7,620 bases of DNA from Acidobacteriota bacterium (GCA_003222555.1 QHWL01000370.1:1-7620); one strand, 5' to 3'; positions 1 to 7,447 are shown, counted from the first letter of the stretch. Notes: a model not told the origin generated them from the letters alone. Numbers and translations: made by a program.

Positions 1-76
1 CCTGCGCCCAGGCGGCGGACGCCGTCAGGAGAAGGATCAAAGTGCCACGCGAACAGCAGGTCAGCCACATCTTCAT
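1..76 (-). CDS. Start of an exported protein gene (5' end only, runs off the left edge)
   Basis: Only the first 25 codons are in the window. They read as a Sec signal peptide: a short N-terminus starting MKMWL with one Arg at residue 10, a hydrophobic stretch (TLILLLTASAA) and an AWA-Q cleavage site with Gln as residue 25. The start is supported by AGGAG eight bases upstream of the ATG. It is also supported by a four-base ATGA overlap with the stop of the preceding small gene, an arrangement typical of translational coupling. The mature protein lies outside the window, so its function cannot be told. The signal peptide indicates export from the cytoplasm. A lipoprotein is unlikely, because the two cysteines sit before the hydrophobic core, not at the cleavage site. 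Confidence 0.72.
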   Translation of the reverse strand, partial: MKMWLTCCSRGTLILLLTASAAWAQ

Positions 77-255
77 GATGTGAACTCCTCGAGCCTCTTG
101 GTAAATCTCCGATCGCGCGGCCCTAAATTGCCCGCGCTCCCGTTGCCTTGGGCGAACACTTCCGGCACGCGCCACGTCAACACGCGCGACGAGCCGGTCG
201 TGAGCACTGCCAGCCCCGCGGCACCCACGATCCAACGCCAGTGATTGGAAGCCAT
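73..255 (-). CDS. Small exported or membrane-anchored peptide (60 aa), unknown function
   Basis: This 60-residue reading frame starts with ATG preceded by GAGGTGA at good spacing. Residues about 8-20 are hydrophobic (WIVGAAGLAVL), and a possible signal-peptidase site follows at VFA-Q (residues about 33-36). The remaining 25 or so residues are polar and charged, rich in Gly, Arg and Glu. It could be a cleaved secreted peptide or a single-pass membrane peptide with a short exported tail. Its TGA overlaps the ATG of the next gene by four bases, so the two genes are very likely co-transcribed and co-translated. I do not recognise a family. The ribosome-binding site and coupling are the main reasons for believing it is real, since a frame this short can arise by chance in GC-rich DNA. 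Confidence 0.55.
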   Translation of the reverse strand: MASNHWRWIVGAAGLAVLTTGSSRVLTWRVPEVFAQGNGSAGNLGPRDRRFTKRLEEFTS

Positions 256-350
256 ACGGTCACCTCACAGAGAGTCCGGCTGCGGTGCATCCGGACGCGG
301 GTTAGCAGAACGACGGGATCCCGGAAGGTCTTCCCGTTTTCAGAAGGCCC

Positions 351-359
351 CTTATACCA
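351..359 (-). promoter_or_regulatory. Candidate extended -10 promoter element for the leftward gene pair
   Basis: On the minus strand the sequence reads TGGTATAAG, a match to the extended -10 pattern TGnTATAAT with one mismatch. It lies about 95 bases upstream of the 60-residue gene's start codon. No good TTGACA-like -35 is present at the usual distance, which is tolerable for an extended -10 promoter but leaves the call weak. Confidence 0.3.
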
Positions 360-487
360 CTCTGGGCCTGAAGGGCAGAGCCAGAAGTCGGTTTGCCGCC
401 GCTAATCGCCCGAATTCGCCGCCTGAGACGTGAGATTAGTCGCAAATCGTAGGCATTGTCCGTCGATCCGGTCATGGACACTACGGG

Positions 488-520
488 CACCAAAACAGAC
501 GGCGCAGCGTCGTTTTGGTG
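488..520. promoter_or_regulatory. Strong 33-base inverted repeat upstream of the receptor gene
   Basis: The outer arms CACCAAAAC (488-496) and GTTTTGGTG (512-520) are perfect reverse complements. After a single unpaired A at 497, inner arms GACG (498-501) and CGTC (508-511) extend the stem around a six-base loop. No T-run follows on either strand, so an intrinsic terminator is unlikely. It ends 254 bases before the receptor start codon. It could be an operator for a dimeric regulator, a structured leader, or a remnant of a small inverted-repeat element. Its right arm can also pair partly with a CCTTCCAC segment at about 535-542, so an alternative fold exists. Confidence 0.5.
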
Positions 521-774
521 AAGGACAAGTCGACACCTTCCACGTCGCGACGGCATGCGCATCGAGAAGCACGCGATAGGCGCTCGCGCGTGGCGCGTTC
601 CCGATGTCCGTCGCGCAGCATTGATGAGGTTTGACCGGGCTTCGTCACCTTGACAATGGCGCTCGGGACGTTCAAGCTCCGATTCACATTTTCTACCGCG
701 CCGCGACGACGACCGGAGCCGCGGGAATTTCGGATCACTAACGACGTTCAATCGCTTTCTGGGGAGGAGAGACG

Positions 775-3741
775 ATGGGTTCACGAAGAACGTCCTCACT
801 CGGCCTCGGGCTGGCCCTGTCGGCGGTCGTCGCGATCGGCGGCACCGCGTTGGCCCAGACCGGCCAGAGCTTCGGCGAGATCGTGGGTAAGGCGACCGAC
901 GACCAGAGCGCCGTGCTGCCGGGCGTCACTGTGACGTTGTCGGGGCCGAGCGTCATGGGCATTCAGACCGCCGTCACCAACGGGCGCGGCCTGTACCGGT
1001 TTCCCGGGGTGGCATCGGGCACATATCAGCTCGCGTTCGAGCTGGCGGGGTTCGCGAAGTTGACGCGCGAGGGCATCGTGGTGCCGGTGCGTCAGACGGT
1101 CACCGTCGACGCGCAGATGAAGCTCGCGTCGCTCGAGGAAACCGTCACGGTCACGGGCGAATCGCCGGTCGTCGACGTGCAGAATGCGAAGGTCGGCGCG
1201 CGACTGGATCAGTCGACGCTGCAGAATATCCCGACATCGCGGTCGATTTTTGGATCCGCGACCGTGCTGCCCGGCATGGTCATGGCGAGACAGGATCCAG
1301 GCGGCATCAACGCCGCGACATCCACCCAAATGGTGGCCCACGGATCGAGCAACTACAACCTCAACTACTTCGGCGTCGCGGCCGACACACCGCAGGACTA
1401 CGGGAAGATGTACTACATGGATTTCAACGCCGCGGAAGAAATCTCGGTCGACACCGCGGCGATGGGTGCCGAGATCGGCGGGGGCGGCGGTGCGAACATC
1501 AACATCATCCCCAAGTCGGGTGGCAACACGCCCAGGGGCAACCTGTACTACGGCTACACCGGCAAGAGCGTGGCGACCGACAACGTCGACGACAACCTGC
1601 GAGCGCAGGGTATCACCGCGGGGACGCAGCTCCTGCGCTTGAACGACGTCAACGCGGACGCGGGCGGCCCATTCGTGAAGGACAAGCTTTGGTGGTTCGG
1701 TTCGTTCCGCAACTACACCACGTTCGAGCAGGTAATCGCGTTCCCAAAGGACTTCCAGTCGAACCTGCGGAACTACACCACTCGCGTGAAATACCAAGTG
1801 ACGCCGGCGACCAATCTGTCTGGCTTCTGGACGTTCAACCGCAAGTCTCAGCCCAACCGGCAGGCCGATGCGACGCAGCCCGATCCGACCAACACGCTGA
1901 ACCAACAGTCACCGAAGAATCTCTTCAACCTCAACTGGACCTCGGCGCCATCGCCGAACACGTTCCTGGAGGTGTCGTCGAGCTACTTCCACATGCACTG
2001 GCCGACAACCTATTCCGACGAATTCTTCGCGCAGCCGGAGGGCAGCTGCCTCGCGTTCGCGTGCGCTGGTAACGTCAAGTCGCCAGCTCTTCAGAACCTG
2101 ACGACCGGCGTGTTCGCGGGGGCCGCCCCTCAAGGTGAAAACCTCCGTGACGCGTATCGGTACCAGACCAACATCGGCCTGACGCGCTATCAGGATGGAG
2201 TGCTCGGCGCCAGCCACCAGATCAAGATGGGGTTCGAAAACTGGTACGGGTGGGGCCAGGAAGTGTTCGACGTGTTCGGGGACACGCGGTTTCAATTCCG
2301 CAACGACGCCAACGGTGTGCCCCAGCCGTCCCAGATTACGGCGTACAACACCCCGCTCGTGCAGAAGACGCACATTCGGAACTTCGCGGCGTTCGTCCAG
2401 GATCGCGTCTCGTACCCCCGCGTGAGCTTCAACCTCGGCGTCCGATGGTCCTTCTACGACGGATACCTTCCTGAGCAGACGGGTGGCGGCGGCCGCTGGT
2501 TCTCCGTGAAGACTTACCCGCAGCTCGACGCGGGTTACAACTGGAACTCGTTCGCCCCGCGCACCAGCATCGTGTTTAAGCTCACCGAGGACGGCAGAAA
2601 CGTGGCCAAGGCCAGCTACAGCCGGTATTACGACGTCATGTACACCACCGAGTTCGCCGACGTCATCAACCCGAATGTCATTCGCGGAGGGAAGACGACA
2701 GCGTTCGGCGTGGCAACATACAGATGGCTCGGCGATCTGAATGGGAACGGTGTGCTCGACGACAACGAATACGATCACAACCCGATCAGCACGTTCGCAC
2801 CGAGACTGAACACCATCGATTCCAACTTACGGGATCCGAAGACCGATGAGATAACCTTCGGGTACGAGCGGGAGCTCGCGAACAACGTCGGCTTCAACGC
2901 GTTGTGGGTCCAGCGCTGGTTCAACGATCTGACGCTCGACTCGAACGTGGGGATCCCCACGTCCGCGTACCTCCCGCACGTGTTCACCGATCCCGGCCCG
3001 GACAACTTGATCAACACCGGGGACGATCGGCGGGTCACCTTTTACGACGTGAGCCCCGAGTATCTGGGCAAGGACGCTTTCTTGCACACGAATTTCCCCG
3101 GCACACAGCGGTACAAGGGACTGGAACTGACGCTCGCCAGGCGGATGTCGAACCGCTGGCAGCTCATGGGGTCCTACGTGTGGTCGCGGCTGGACGGCGA
3201 CTTCATTCTCGATTGGACGAACCCGAACAACCTGGTGGATACCGTCAGGACAGGCCGGGCTCCGACCTCGACCGCAGGGGCGTCCGCCACCACTGGGAGC
3301 GGGACGGCCAACGATCAACCGCACGCCTTCAAGCTGCTTGGCAGCTACACAGCGCCGTGGGGCATCAATCTCGGCGCAAACTTGCAGGTGCTGAGCGGAC
3401 TGCCGCGGGATCGCACGCTGAGCGTGCCGCTCGCGCAAGGCTCGACGACGCTTCGCGTCGACCAACGCGGAACGTATCGGGCCGATGCGCTCAATCTGCT
3501 GTTGTCGCTCAAGGCCGATAAGACGTTCCGCTTCCACGACCACGCCCGGGTCTCCGCGTTCGTCGAGGTCCACAACGCGCTCAATTCGAATGGGGCCCAG
3601 GCGAACTTCGGTACGTTGACGCAGGCGTTTGTGTCGCAGGCCGTGTTCGACTCAAGAAGGTCCACCACGTCGTACTTCGGCCGCACGCAGGAGATCGTCG
3701 CGCCTCGCTTGGCGAAGCTGGGGCTGAAGTTCGAGTTCTAG
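775..3741 (+). CDS. TonB-dependent outer-membrane receptor with N-terminal carboxypeptidase-regulatory-like domain
   Basis: A 988-residue outer-membrane active-transport receptor, expected to import a bulky ligand using energy from TonB-ExbB-ExbD. The start is fixed by GGGGAGGAGA just upstream. A Sec signal peptide (residues 1-27) ends at ALA-Q. Residues about 34-115 form a carboxypeptidase-regulatory-like beta-sandwich, with the typical LPGVTVTLSGP and GLYRFPGVASGTYQLAFE motifs. A TonB-box-like EETVTVT follows at 121-127, then a plug domain to about residue 290. The barrel begins near GGPFVKDKLWWFGSFR (297 onward). The last residue is Phe (LGLKFEF), the normal terminal aromatic recognised by the BAM assembly machinery. 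Likely outer loops carry a Cys425/Cys430 pair, a canonical EF-hand-like loop (654-665) and a DPGPD...DD acidic segment (739-751). The length and layout match the large acidobacterial receptors of this type. The substrate is unknown; the convergent peptidase weakly suggests peptides. No internal stop or frameshift is seen. Confidence 0.95.
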   Translation: MGSRRTSSLGLGLALSAVVAIGGTALAQTGQSFGEIVGKATDDQSAVLPGVTVTLSGPSVMGIQTAVTNGRGLYRFPGVASGTYQLAFELAGFAKLTREGIVVPVRQTVTVDAQMKLASLEETVTVTGESPVVDVQNAKVGARLDQSTLQNIPTSRSIFGSATVLPGMVMARQDPGGINAATSTQMVAHGSSNYNLNYFGVAADTPQDYGKMYYMDFNAAEEISVDTAAMGAEIGGGGGANINIIPKSGGNTPRGNLYYGYTGKSVATDNVDDNLRAQGITAGTQLLRLNDVNADAGGPFVKDKLWWFGSFRNYTTFEQVIAFPKDFQSNLRNYTTRVKYQVTPATNLSGFWTFNRKSQPNRQADATQPDPTNTLNQQSPKNLFNLNWTSAPSPNTFLEVSSSYFHMHWPTTYSDEFFAQPEGSCLAFACAGNVKSPALQNLTTGVFAGAAPQGENLRDAYRYQTNIGLTRYQDGVLGASHQIKMGFENWYGWGQEVFDVFGDTRFQFRNDANGVPQPSQITAYNTPLVQKTHIRNFAAFVQDRVSYPRVSFNLGVRWSFYDGYLPEQTGGGGRWFSVKTYPQLDAGYNWNSFAPRTSIVFKLTEDGRNVAKASYSRYYDVMYTTEFADVINPNVIRGGKTTAFGVATYRWLGDLNGNGVLDDNEYDHNPISTFAPRLNTIDSNLRDPKTDEITFGYERELANNVGFNALWVQRWFNDLTLDSNVGIPTSAYLPHVFTDPGPDNLINTGDDRRVTFYDVSPEYLGKDAFLHTNFPGTQRYKGLELTLARRMSNRWQLMGSYVWSRLDGDFILDWTNPNNLVDTVRTGRAPTSTAGASATTGSGTANDQPHAFKLLGSYTAPWGINLGANLQVLSGLPRDRTLSVPLAQGSTTLRVDQRGTYRADALNLLLSLKADKTFRFHDHARVSAFVEVHNALNSNGAQANFGTLTQAFVSQAVFDSRRSTTSYFGRTQEIVAPRLAKLGLKFEF

Positions 3742-3792
3742 GCTGGCAGACGCTGGCCTCAGGCTCGACGTGCCGTCCATGACGTAGACTCC

Positions 3793-3812
3793 CGCCGGTG
3801 CATCTGCCGGCG
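3793..3812. terminator. Weak hairpin between convergent genes, possible terminator
   Basis: Arms CGCCGG (3793-3798) and CCGGCG (3807-3812) pair perfectly around an eight-base loop, in the 111-base gap between the receptor stop and the peptidase stop. Its position suits a bidirectional terminator, but no T-run follows on either strand. A factor-dependent end or a chance GC hairpin are equally possible. Confidence 0.25.
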
Positions 3813-5925
3813 ACGCCGCGGACGCGAGGGCGTTCGTGATGGGCCGTGGTCGCTACCGCGCGACGCGGTTGCCCGATGTCGCCGCCGGACGCTCGACGGT
3901 CGCGTCGTACAACGAGTTGAACAGCAGCTTGAACGTCGCCCACGTCTGCGCGCGGTACGACCGCGGTCTTCCCGTTCAGCCTCTCCGCGCCAAGCAGCCA
4001 CCCGCTCAACAGCGGCGATCCGGACGTGGAGTAGGTGACGATGCGGCGCGCGTTGCCTGACACCTCGAACGCGGGACTCTGCTCGAACCAGGCGATCGAT
4101 TCGGCCTCCGATCCGTACGCGATCGGGCTCGTGACGTCGACCCTGGTCCGCACGATCGATCCCGGCGCGTAGAACGCGGCCGAATCCGGCCCGATCGCTC
4201 CGCCACCGCCGCCTTCCCCGCTGCCGGCGAGACCTTCGAGGTCGTTCTTTACCGGCAGCTTGAACTGCTGGATCGGCCACATCGACGCCGAATCGAGCGC
4301 GACGAGGGTCCCGCCCGCTTCGACGAATGCCCTCAGCGCCGCCGCGCCATCGTCGCCGAGGCCGCCGACGTATTCCGGCGGCATGGATCCCGCCACAAAC
4401 CCGTTCGTGATCGAGCGCGCGGCTTGTTGCGGCAGGACGACCACGTCGAACTTCGCGCGCAGGTTACCGGCCTTGACGTCCTTGTTCTCGAGCGATGTGT
4501 AGTCGATGCTCCACTGCTCGAAAATCCAGCGCGTCCAGCCTTCGTCCATCGACGCGACGTACGACCTGTACAGGCCCACGCGCGGCTGACGGACGACCGC
4601 GCCCGGCGGTACCGCGTCCGTGATCGCGACCGCATCGATCGGCAACTCCTTGGCAATCGTGGTCAGCGTCTCTGCAACGTTCCGCTGATTCGCGACCGGC
4701 ACGACGATGGCGCCGGCGGCGAACGCTTTGCCGCCGGCGGTGAACGGCGCGCCCGCCCACTCGGCCCGCAGTCCGGCTTTCGTCAGACGATTGAGCGCCA
4801 TGAGCCCAGCGTTGTCGTGCGCGAAAGCGAAGGCCCTCGTGTTGCGCGCGGCGCCGACCGTACCTGCCGGCGCAGTGATTGGCGTTTTCAGCAGCTCGAG
4901 ATCCGCCTGAAACGGCTGCCGCACGTGCACGACGTCGACCCCCATCAGCAACGGCATCGTGTACGCGGTCACGTCGTACGGCCGTTGCGGCGGACCACCC
5001 GGGTACTGCCGCAGATCCGGATAGTGCTGCACCTCGGTCAGGGTTTTCGCGAAGCCGCTGGCCGGCTGAGCCATCAGCATCACGTGCGTGCCGGCGGGGT
5101 ACTGCCGGCCGTCGGCGGTAAAGGGCGCCTTGGCGCGATGGACCTCGACGTCGGCGAACTGCAGCGTCTCGAGCAGCTTGAACGTGCTCGCCGGATCCTT
5201 CTGCGCTGCCGGCACGACGATCGCGAACGGCTTGTCCTTCGCGGTGAGCGGATCGTTGCGGCCGATCGACTCCTGGTTGACGCGGTAGAAATTCGCGAGC
5301 CACCTGTCGCGGTACCTGCTCGCGTGATCGAGCAGTGCGTCGATGGCCGCATGCTCGTAGTCCATGATGTCGCGCAGGTGCCACGTGCCGCCGCGCCACG
5401 GCCGCGGCAGGTTCCACGCGACCTGCTTGGCGTCGTAGCCGATGCCGCGCCCGAGCTGATCGAAGCTCAGCGTGATCGGCGAGGCGAGCCGCACGCCAGC
5501 GGCTTCGGTGAGGAAGCGGATGCCGCCATGATAATTCACGTAGCCGCGCGCCGGCGTCCAGCCGTCGTACATCGCGTGGATGACCACGCCTTCCTTTCCT
5601 TGCCCCGTCAGCTCGGCGGCCATCGTCGATCCGAGCATGCTCATCTCGGAAATCAGAATCGGGTTGACGTTTGGGTCCCACGGATCGACGTACGGCGGGA
5701 CGAACAACCGCGCGGCGTTCGATCCCATCTGGTGCAGGTCGTAGCTGATTTGGGGATGCCAGCGGTTCCAGACCTTCTCCACCGTCATCCGGCTTTCCGT
5801 CTGCGTGAACATGTACCAGTCGCGGTTGTCGTCGTGGCCTGTGTACTTGTGATAGAGGAACGGGATGCTGCCGCCTTCGTACGGCGTGCCGAGCGTCTTC
5901 TGGTTCCACTCCGCGACCATCTGCG

Positions 5926-5939
5926 TGCCGTCTGCCGTC
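5926..5939. repeat. Exact 7-bp tandem duplication causing a frameshift
   Basis: TGCCGTC occurs twice head to tail (5926-5932 and 5933-5939); on the coding strand this reads GACGGCA twice. Neither flank extends the repeat. Deleting one copy rejoins the two halves of the M14 peptidase in frame as NPDGTQMVAEW, which is strong evidence that the single-copy form is ancestral. Confidence 0.88.
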
Positions 5940-5953
5940 CGGGTTGTGCGAGG

Positions 5954-5971
5954 GCATCATCAAGATGATGC
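5954..5971. repeat. Perfect 8-bp inverted repeat inside the peptidase gene
   Basis: GCATCATC (5954-5961) and GATGATGC (5964-5971) are separated by two bases. The palindrome encodes ordinary family residues (CIILMM), so it may be coincidental. It lies 14 bases from the 7-bp duplication, and hairpins of this kind can promote replication slippage. Confidence 0.45.
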
Positions 5972-6578
5972 AGTGGTCGAGGACGGCCCTCATGCGCGGC
6001 GTGTTCTCGGTCGCGAAGCGATAGAGCTGCTCTATCGCGACCTGCGTGGCGGCGACCTCGGTCGAATGGATGCTCATCTGGATCGCGACGATCGTCTTGC
6101 CTTCGGCCATCAGCCGCCTCGCCTCGTCGGCGCTCGTCCGTCGCGGGTCGTACAGCCGGTTGTTGATGTCACGGTAGTACTCCAGCTTCTTCATGTTCTC
6201 TGGCGACGTGATGATCGCGTTGAGCATCGGATGCCCCATCGTTGTCGGTCCGAGATCTTCGACCGTGATGCGATCGGACAGCGCGTCGATCGCTTTGACG
6301 TACAACGCGATCTGATCGTACGAGGCGAGCACGCCGTCGCTACCGACTTTGATCTTCAGGAAATCGGACGGGGTGGGGATCGCGGTCTGCCGCTGCGCGC
6401 GCGGCTCGCCGGCTAGAACGATGAGTCCGACGGTGATAAGACCCAGTACCGACCGCTTGACGCCCTTCAACATTCCAGGCCTCCGGTGCTGAATTCGACC
6501 TGCTAAACCGTCGATCGCTTCACGAGGGCAGCAGCTCAGCGACTTTTGGCACCTCCGTCCCAACGCGAGCGAGTAGAC

Positions 6579-7262
6579 CTACTGCGCGGGTGAGACGACA
6601 TTAGAGTTCGCGACGCCGACGGCGTGGCCCGCGAAGTGACCCTCGGTTTGACCGTCCGGATCCAGCTGGCCGGCCAGAGACGTTCTGAAGATTTGTCCAA
6701 CCTCGCCCAGTTGGAACTGCGTTCCACCCAGGTCAAACGGCCGGGTCTCCGTGATGGTGTTGATGTTCACAACACTGAAGCTTCGCGTGTCATTATCGAT
6801 GATGACCTGTTGCCGGAGTGTAGAGGTCTGGATCAGAAAGACTGGAATCGAAAGAGAAGGGTTGATAATACCCACCGACGGCGATAAGCACCACGGGCAT
6901 GGCGTAAAGGAGATTCGTGTCACTCCTTCGCGAGTGATAACGACAAGCGGCCCGTTTGCGATCTCGCGCGTGGTCGTGGCCCGGGTGACAAATCCGAACT
7001 TCGCTGTGGTCCTATCGAACGGCGGGCCGTCGGTCATGAAGATGGCCTTCAGTCCCCTGATGAAGGAAAGGAAGCCGAATTGGTTCGAGCCGGGCAAGGT
7101 CGTGGTCGGCACGTCGACCATCTGGCCAACAAACTCCAGCATGACCTGCCCCGGTTCCATGTTGATGACTGCCGTGTCCGCGCCTTGCACCGCCACAACA
7201 CGGCCCGGAATCGCGACCAGCCCCAGCACCACAACCGCGACAACGCTCAGCATTGGTTTCAT
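6579..7262 (-). CDS. Exported protein of unknown function (227 aa)
   Basis: I do not recognise a family. The chosen start (ATG at 7262) has AGGAGGG close upstream and begins a clear signal peptide (MKPMLSVVAVVVLGLVAIPG, then RVVA or VQG as the likely cleavage site at residues 21-27). An in-frame extension to 7376 exists but adds an Arg-rich segment with no ribosome-binding site. The mature part, about 200 residues, is rich in Thr, Val, Ile and Phe with alternating hydrophobic and polar residues, suggesting mostly beta structure. Its only cysteines form CPWC at 122-125, a possible disulfide or metal site in an exported protein. A DPDGQTEGHFAGHAVG segment lies near the C-terminus. Base composition looks less GC-rich by eye than the receptor gene. 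It lies 105 bases upstream of the broken peptidase on the same strand, with no clear terminator between, so co-transcription is possible. Confidence 0.78.
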   Translation of the reverse strand: MKPMLSVVAVVVLGLVAIPGRVVAVQGADTAVINMEPGQVMLEFVGQMVDVPTTTLPGSNQFGFLSFIRGLKAIFMTDGPPFDRTTAKFGFVTRATTTREIANGPLVVITREGVTRISFTPCPWCLSPSVGIINPSLSIPVFLIQTSTLRQQVIIDNDTRSFSVVNINTITETRPFDLGGTQFQLGEVGQIFRTSLAGQLDPDGQTEGHFAGHAVGVANSNVVSPAQ

Positions 7263-7329
7263 CCTGCCCTCCTGATGGCGCGAAAAGGTACGACAGATTC
7301 GGCGAAAAGGAAAGCTGATCGGCCGCACA

Positions 7330-7352
7330 AGGCGGGAGATTGGCCCCCGCCT
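7330..7352 (-). terminator. Hairpin after the beta-helix remnant, possible intrinsic terminator
   Basis: The arms AGGCGGG (7330-7336) and CCCGCCT (7346-7352) form a perfect 7-bp stem with a nine-base loop. On the minus strand it begins eight bases after the TGA of the beta-helix remnant (7361-7363). The following bases, TTGTG, are only a poor T-tract. The position suggests it once ended the remnant's gene. Confidence 0.4.
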
Positions 7353-7360
7353 CGTCAGGT

Positions 7361-7447
7361 TCATCTTAAGGGGCAATCGTGGTTTGAAATGGTGTTGCCC
7401 GATACCAACCCGCGCGCGCCAAATCCGATCTGGACACCGTTCTGGGC
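7361..7447 (-). pseudogene. Remnant of a right-handed beta-helix repeat protein (C-terminal scrap)
   Basis: The frame reads AQNGVQIGFGARGLVSGNTI followed by SNHDCPLR and TGA. The NGVQ...GNTIS pattern is typical of one rung of secreted right-handed parallel beta-helix proteins. Upstream the same frame stays open back to an ATG at 7510 (49 codons in all), but that portion (MSAIVRALHQLSARGKRLGD) does not look like beta-helix sequence and has no clear ribosome-binding site. A stop lies just before it. The best reading is a degraded gene end of which one rung survives, next to the group II intron insertion. A short real peptide starting at 7510 is a less likely alternative. The function of the parent protein is unknown. 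Confidence 0.5.

Larger units (their letters stand above)
256..774. other. Divergent intergenic region (519 bp)
   Basis: This gap separates a leftward gene pair from the rightward TonB-dependent receptor gene and should contain promoters for both. I see no convincing protein-coding frame: the frames that cross it lack ribosome-binding sites and are Arg- and Ser-rich, as noise frames in GC-rich DNA are. It holds a 33-base inverted repeat at 488-520 and an extended -10-like element facing left at 351-359. No tRNA-like cloverleaf or repeat array was recognised. The length is generous for a simple promoter region, so an uncharacterised leader RNA is possible but unproven. Confidence 0.6.
3853..6473 (-). 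pseudogene. M14-family zinc carboxypeptidase homologue, broken by two frame changes
   Basis: The start is ATG at 6473 with GGAGG six bases upstream, followed by a signal peptide (MLKGVKRSVLGLITVGLIVL, likely ending near PRA-Q). Residues 1-180 contain the zinc-binding HSTE (H136, E139) and end at SHNPDG. There a TGCCGTC tandem duplication (5926-5939) shifts the frame. Removing one copy restores NPDGTQMVAEW, and the next frame carries on from 5920 with HKYTGHDDNRDWYMFTQ, the third zinc ligand in DLHQMGSN (H245 in the repaired numbering), a likely catalytic Glu in GGIRFLTEAAG (E321), and a long C-terminal region ending with an amidotransferase-like fold (FDVVVLPQQ, GGTLVALDSAS). Near 3955-3960 the frame changes again: YRAQTWATFKLLFNSL lies in the third frame and reaches TAG at 3853. 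The repaired length is about 871 residues, close to what I recall as usual for this family. If the sequence is right, the natural product lacks H245 and E321 and is probably inactive. The family cuts C-terminal residues from peptides outside the cytoplasm. Confidence 0.88.

Noticed and set aside
570..592. CACGCG/CGCGTG inverted repeat
   Set aside because: Six-base GC-only arms with an 11-base loop are expected by chance in this composition, and no other signal supports it.
650..655. TTGACA as a -35 element for the receptor gene
   Set aside because: The hexamer is perfect, but the bases 16-18 positions downstream (around CAAGCT) do not resemble a -10 element.
481..738. Eighty-five-codon minus-strand frame in the divergent intergenic region
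   Set aside because: It starts at GTG without a ribosome-binding site, is Arg-rich, and crosses the 33-base hairpin. It has no recognisable motif.
796..2778. Minus-strand open frames of 369 and 289 codons under the receptor
   Set aside because: They are antisense to an unmistakable receptor gene and have low-complexity, Arg/Val/His-rich composition and no start signals.
3581..3852. Continuation of the peptidase's second frame into the receptor's 3' end
   Set aside because: The family-like sequence leaves this frame near 3956 and continues in another frame to TAG at 3853. The remaining readthrough is Arg/Ser/Pro-rich noise.
4424..5968. Long plus-strand open frame (514 codons) opposite the peptidase
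   Set aside because: It is Arg-, Val- and His-rich without domain motifs or a ribosome-binding site, and lies antisense to clear M14 coding sequence. It is a shadow frame in GC-rich DNA.
6474..6563. Thirty-residue N-terminal extension of the peptidase
   Set aside because: The extension lacks a ribosome-binding site and would bury the signal peptide. The ATG at 6473 has GGAGG at proper spacing.
7263..7376. Thirty-eight-residue N-terminal extension of the 227-residue exported protein
   Set aside because: It is Arg-rich, overlaps the hairpin and the remnant gene end, and lacks a ribosome-binding site. The internal ATG has AGGAGGG and begins a proper signal peptide.
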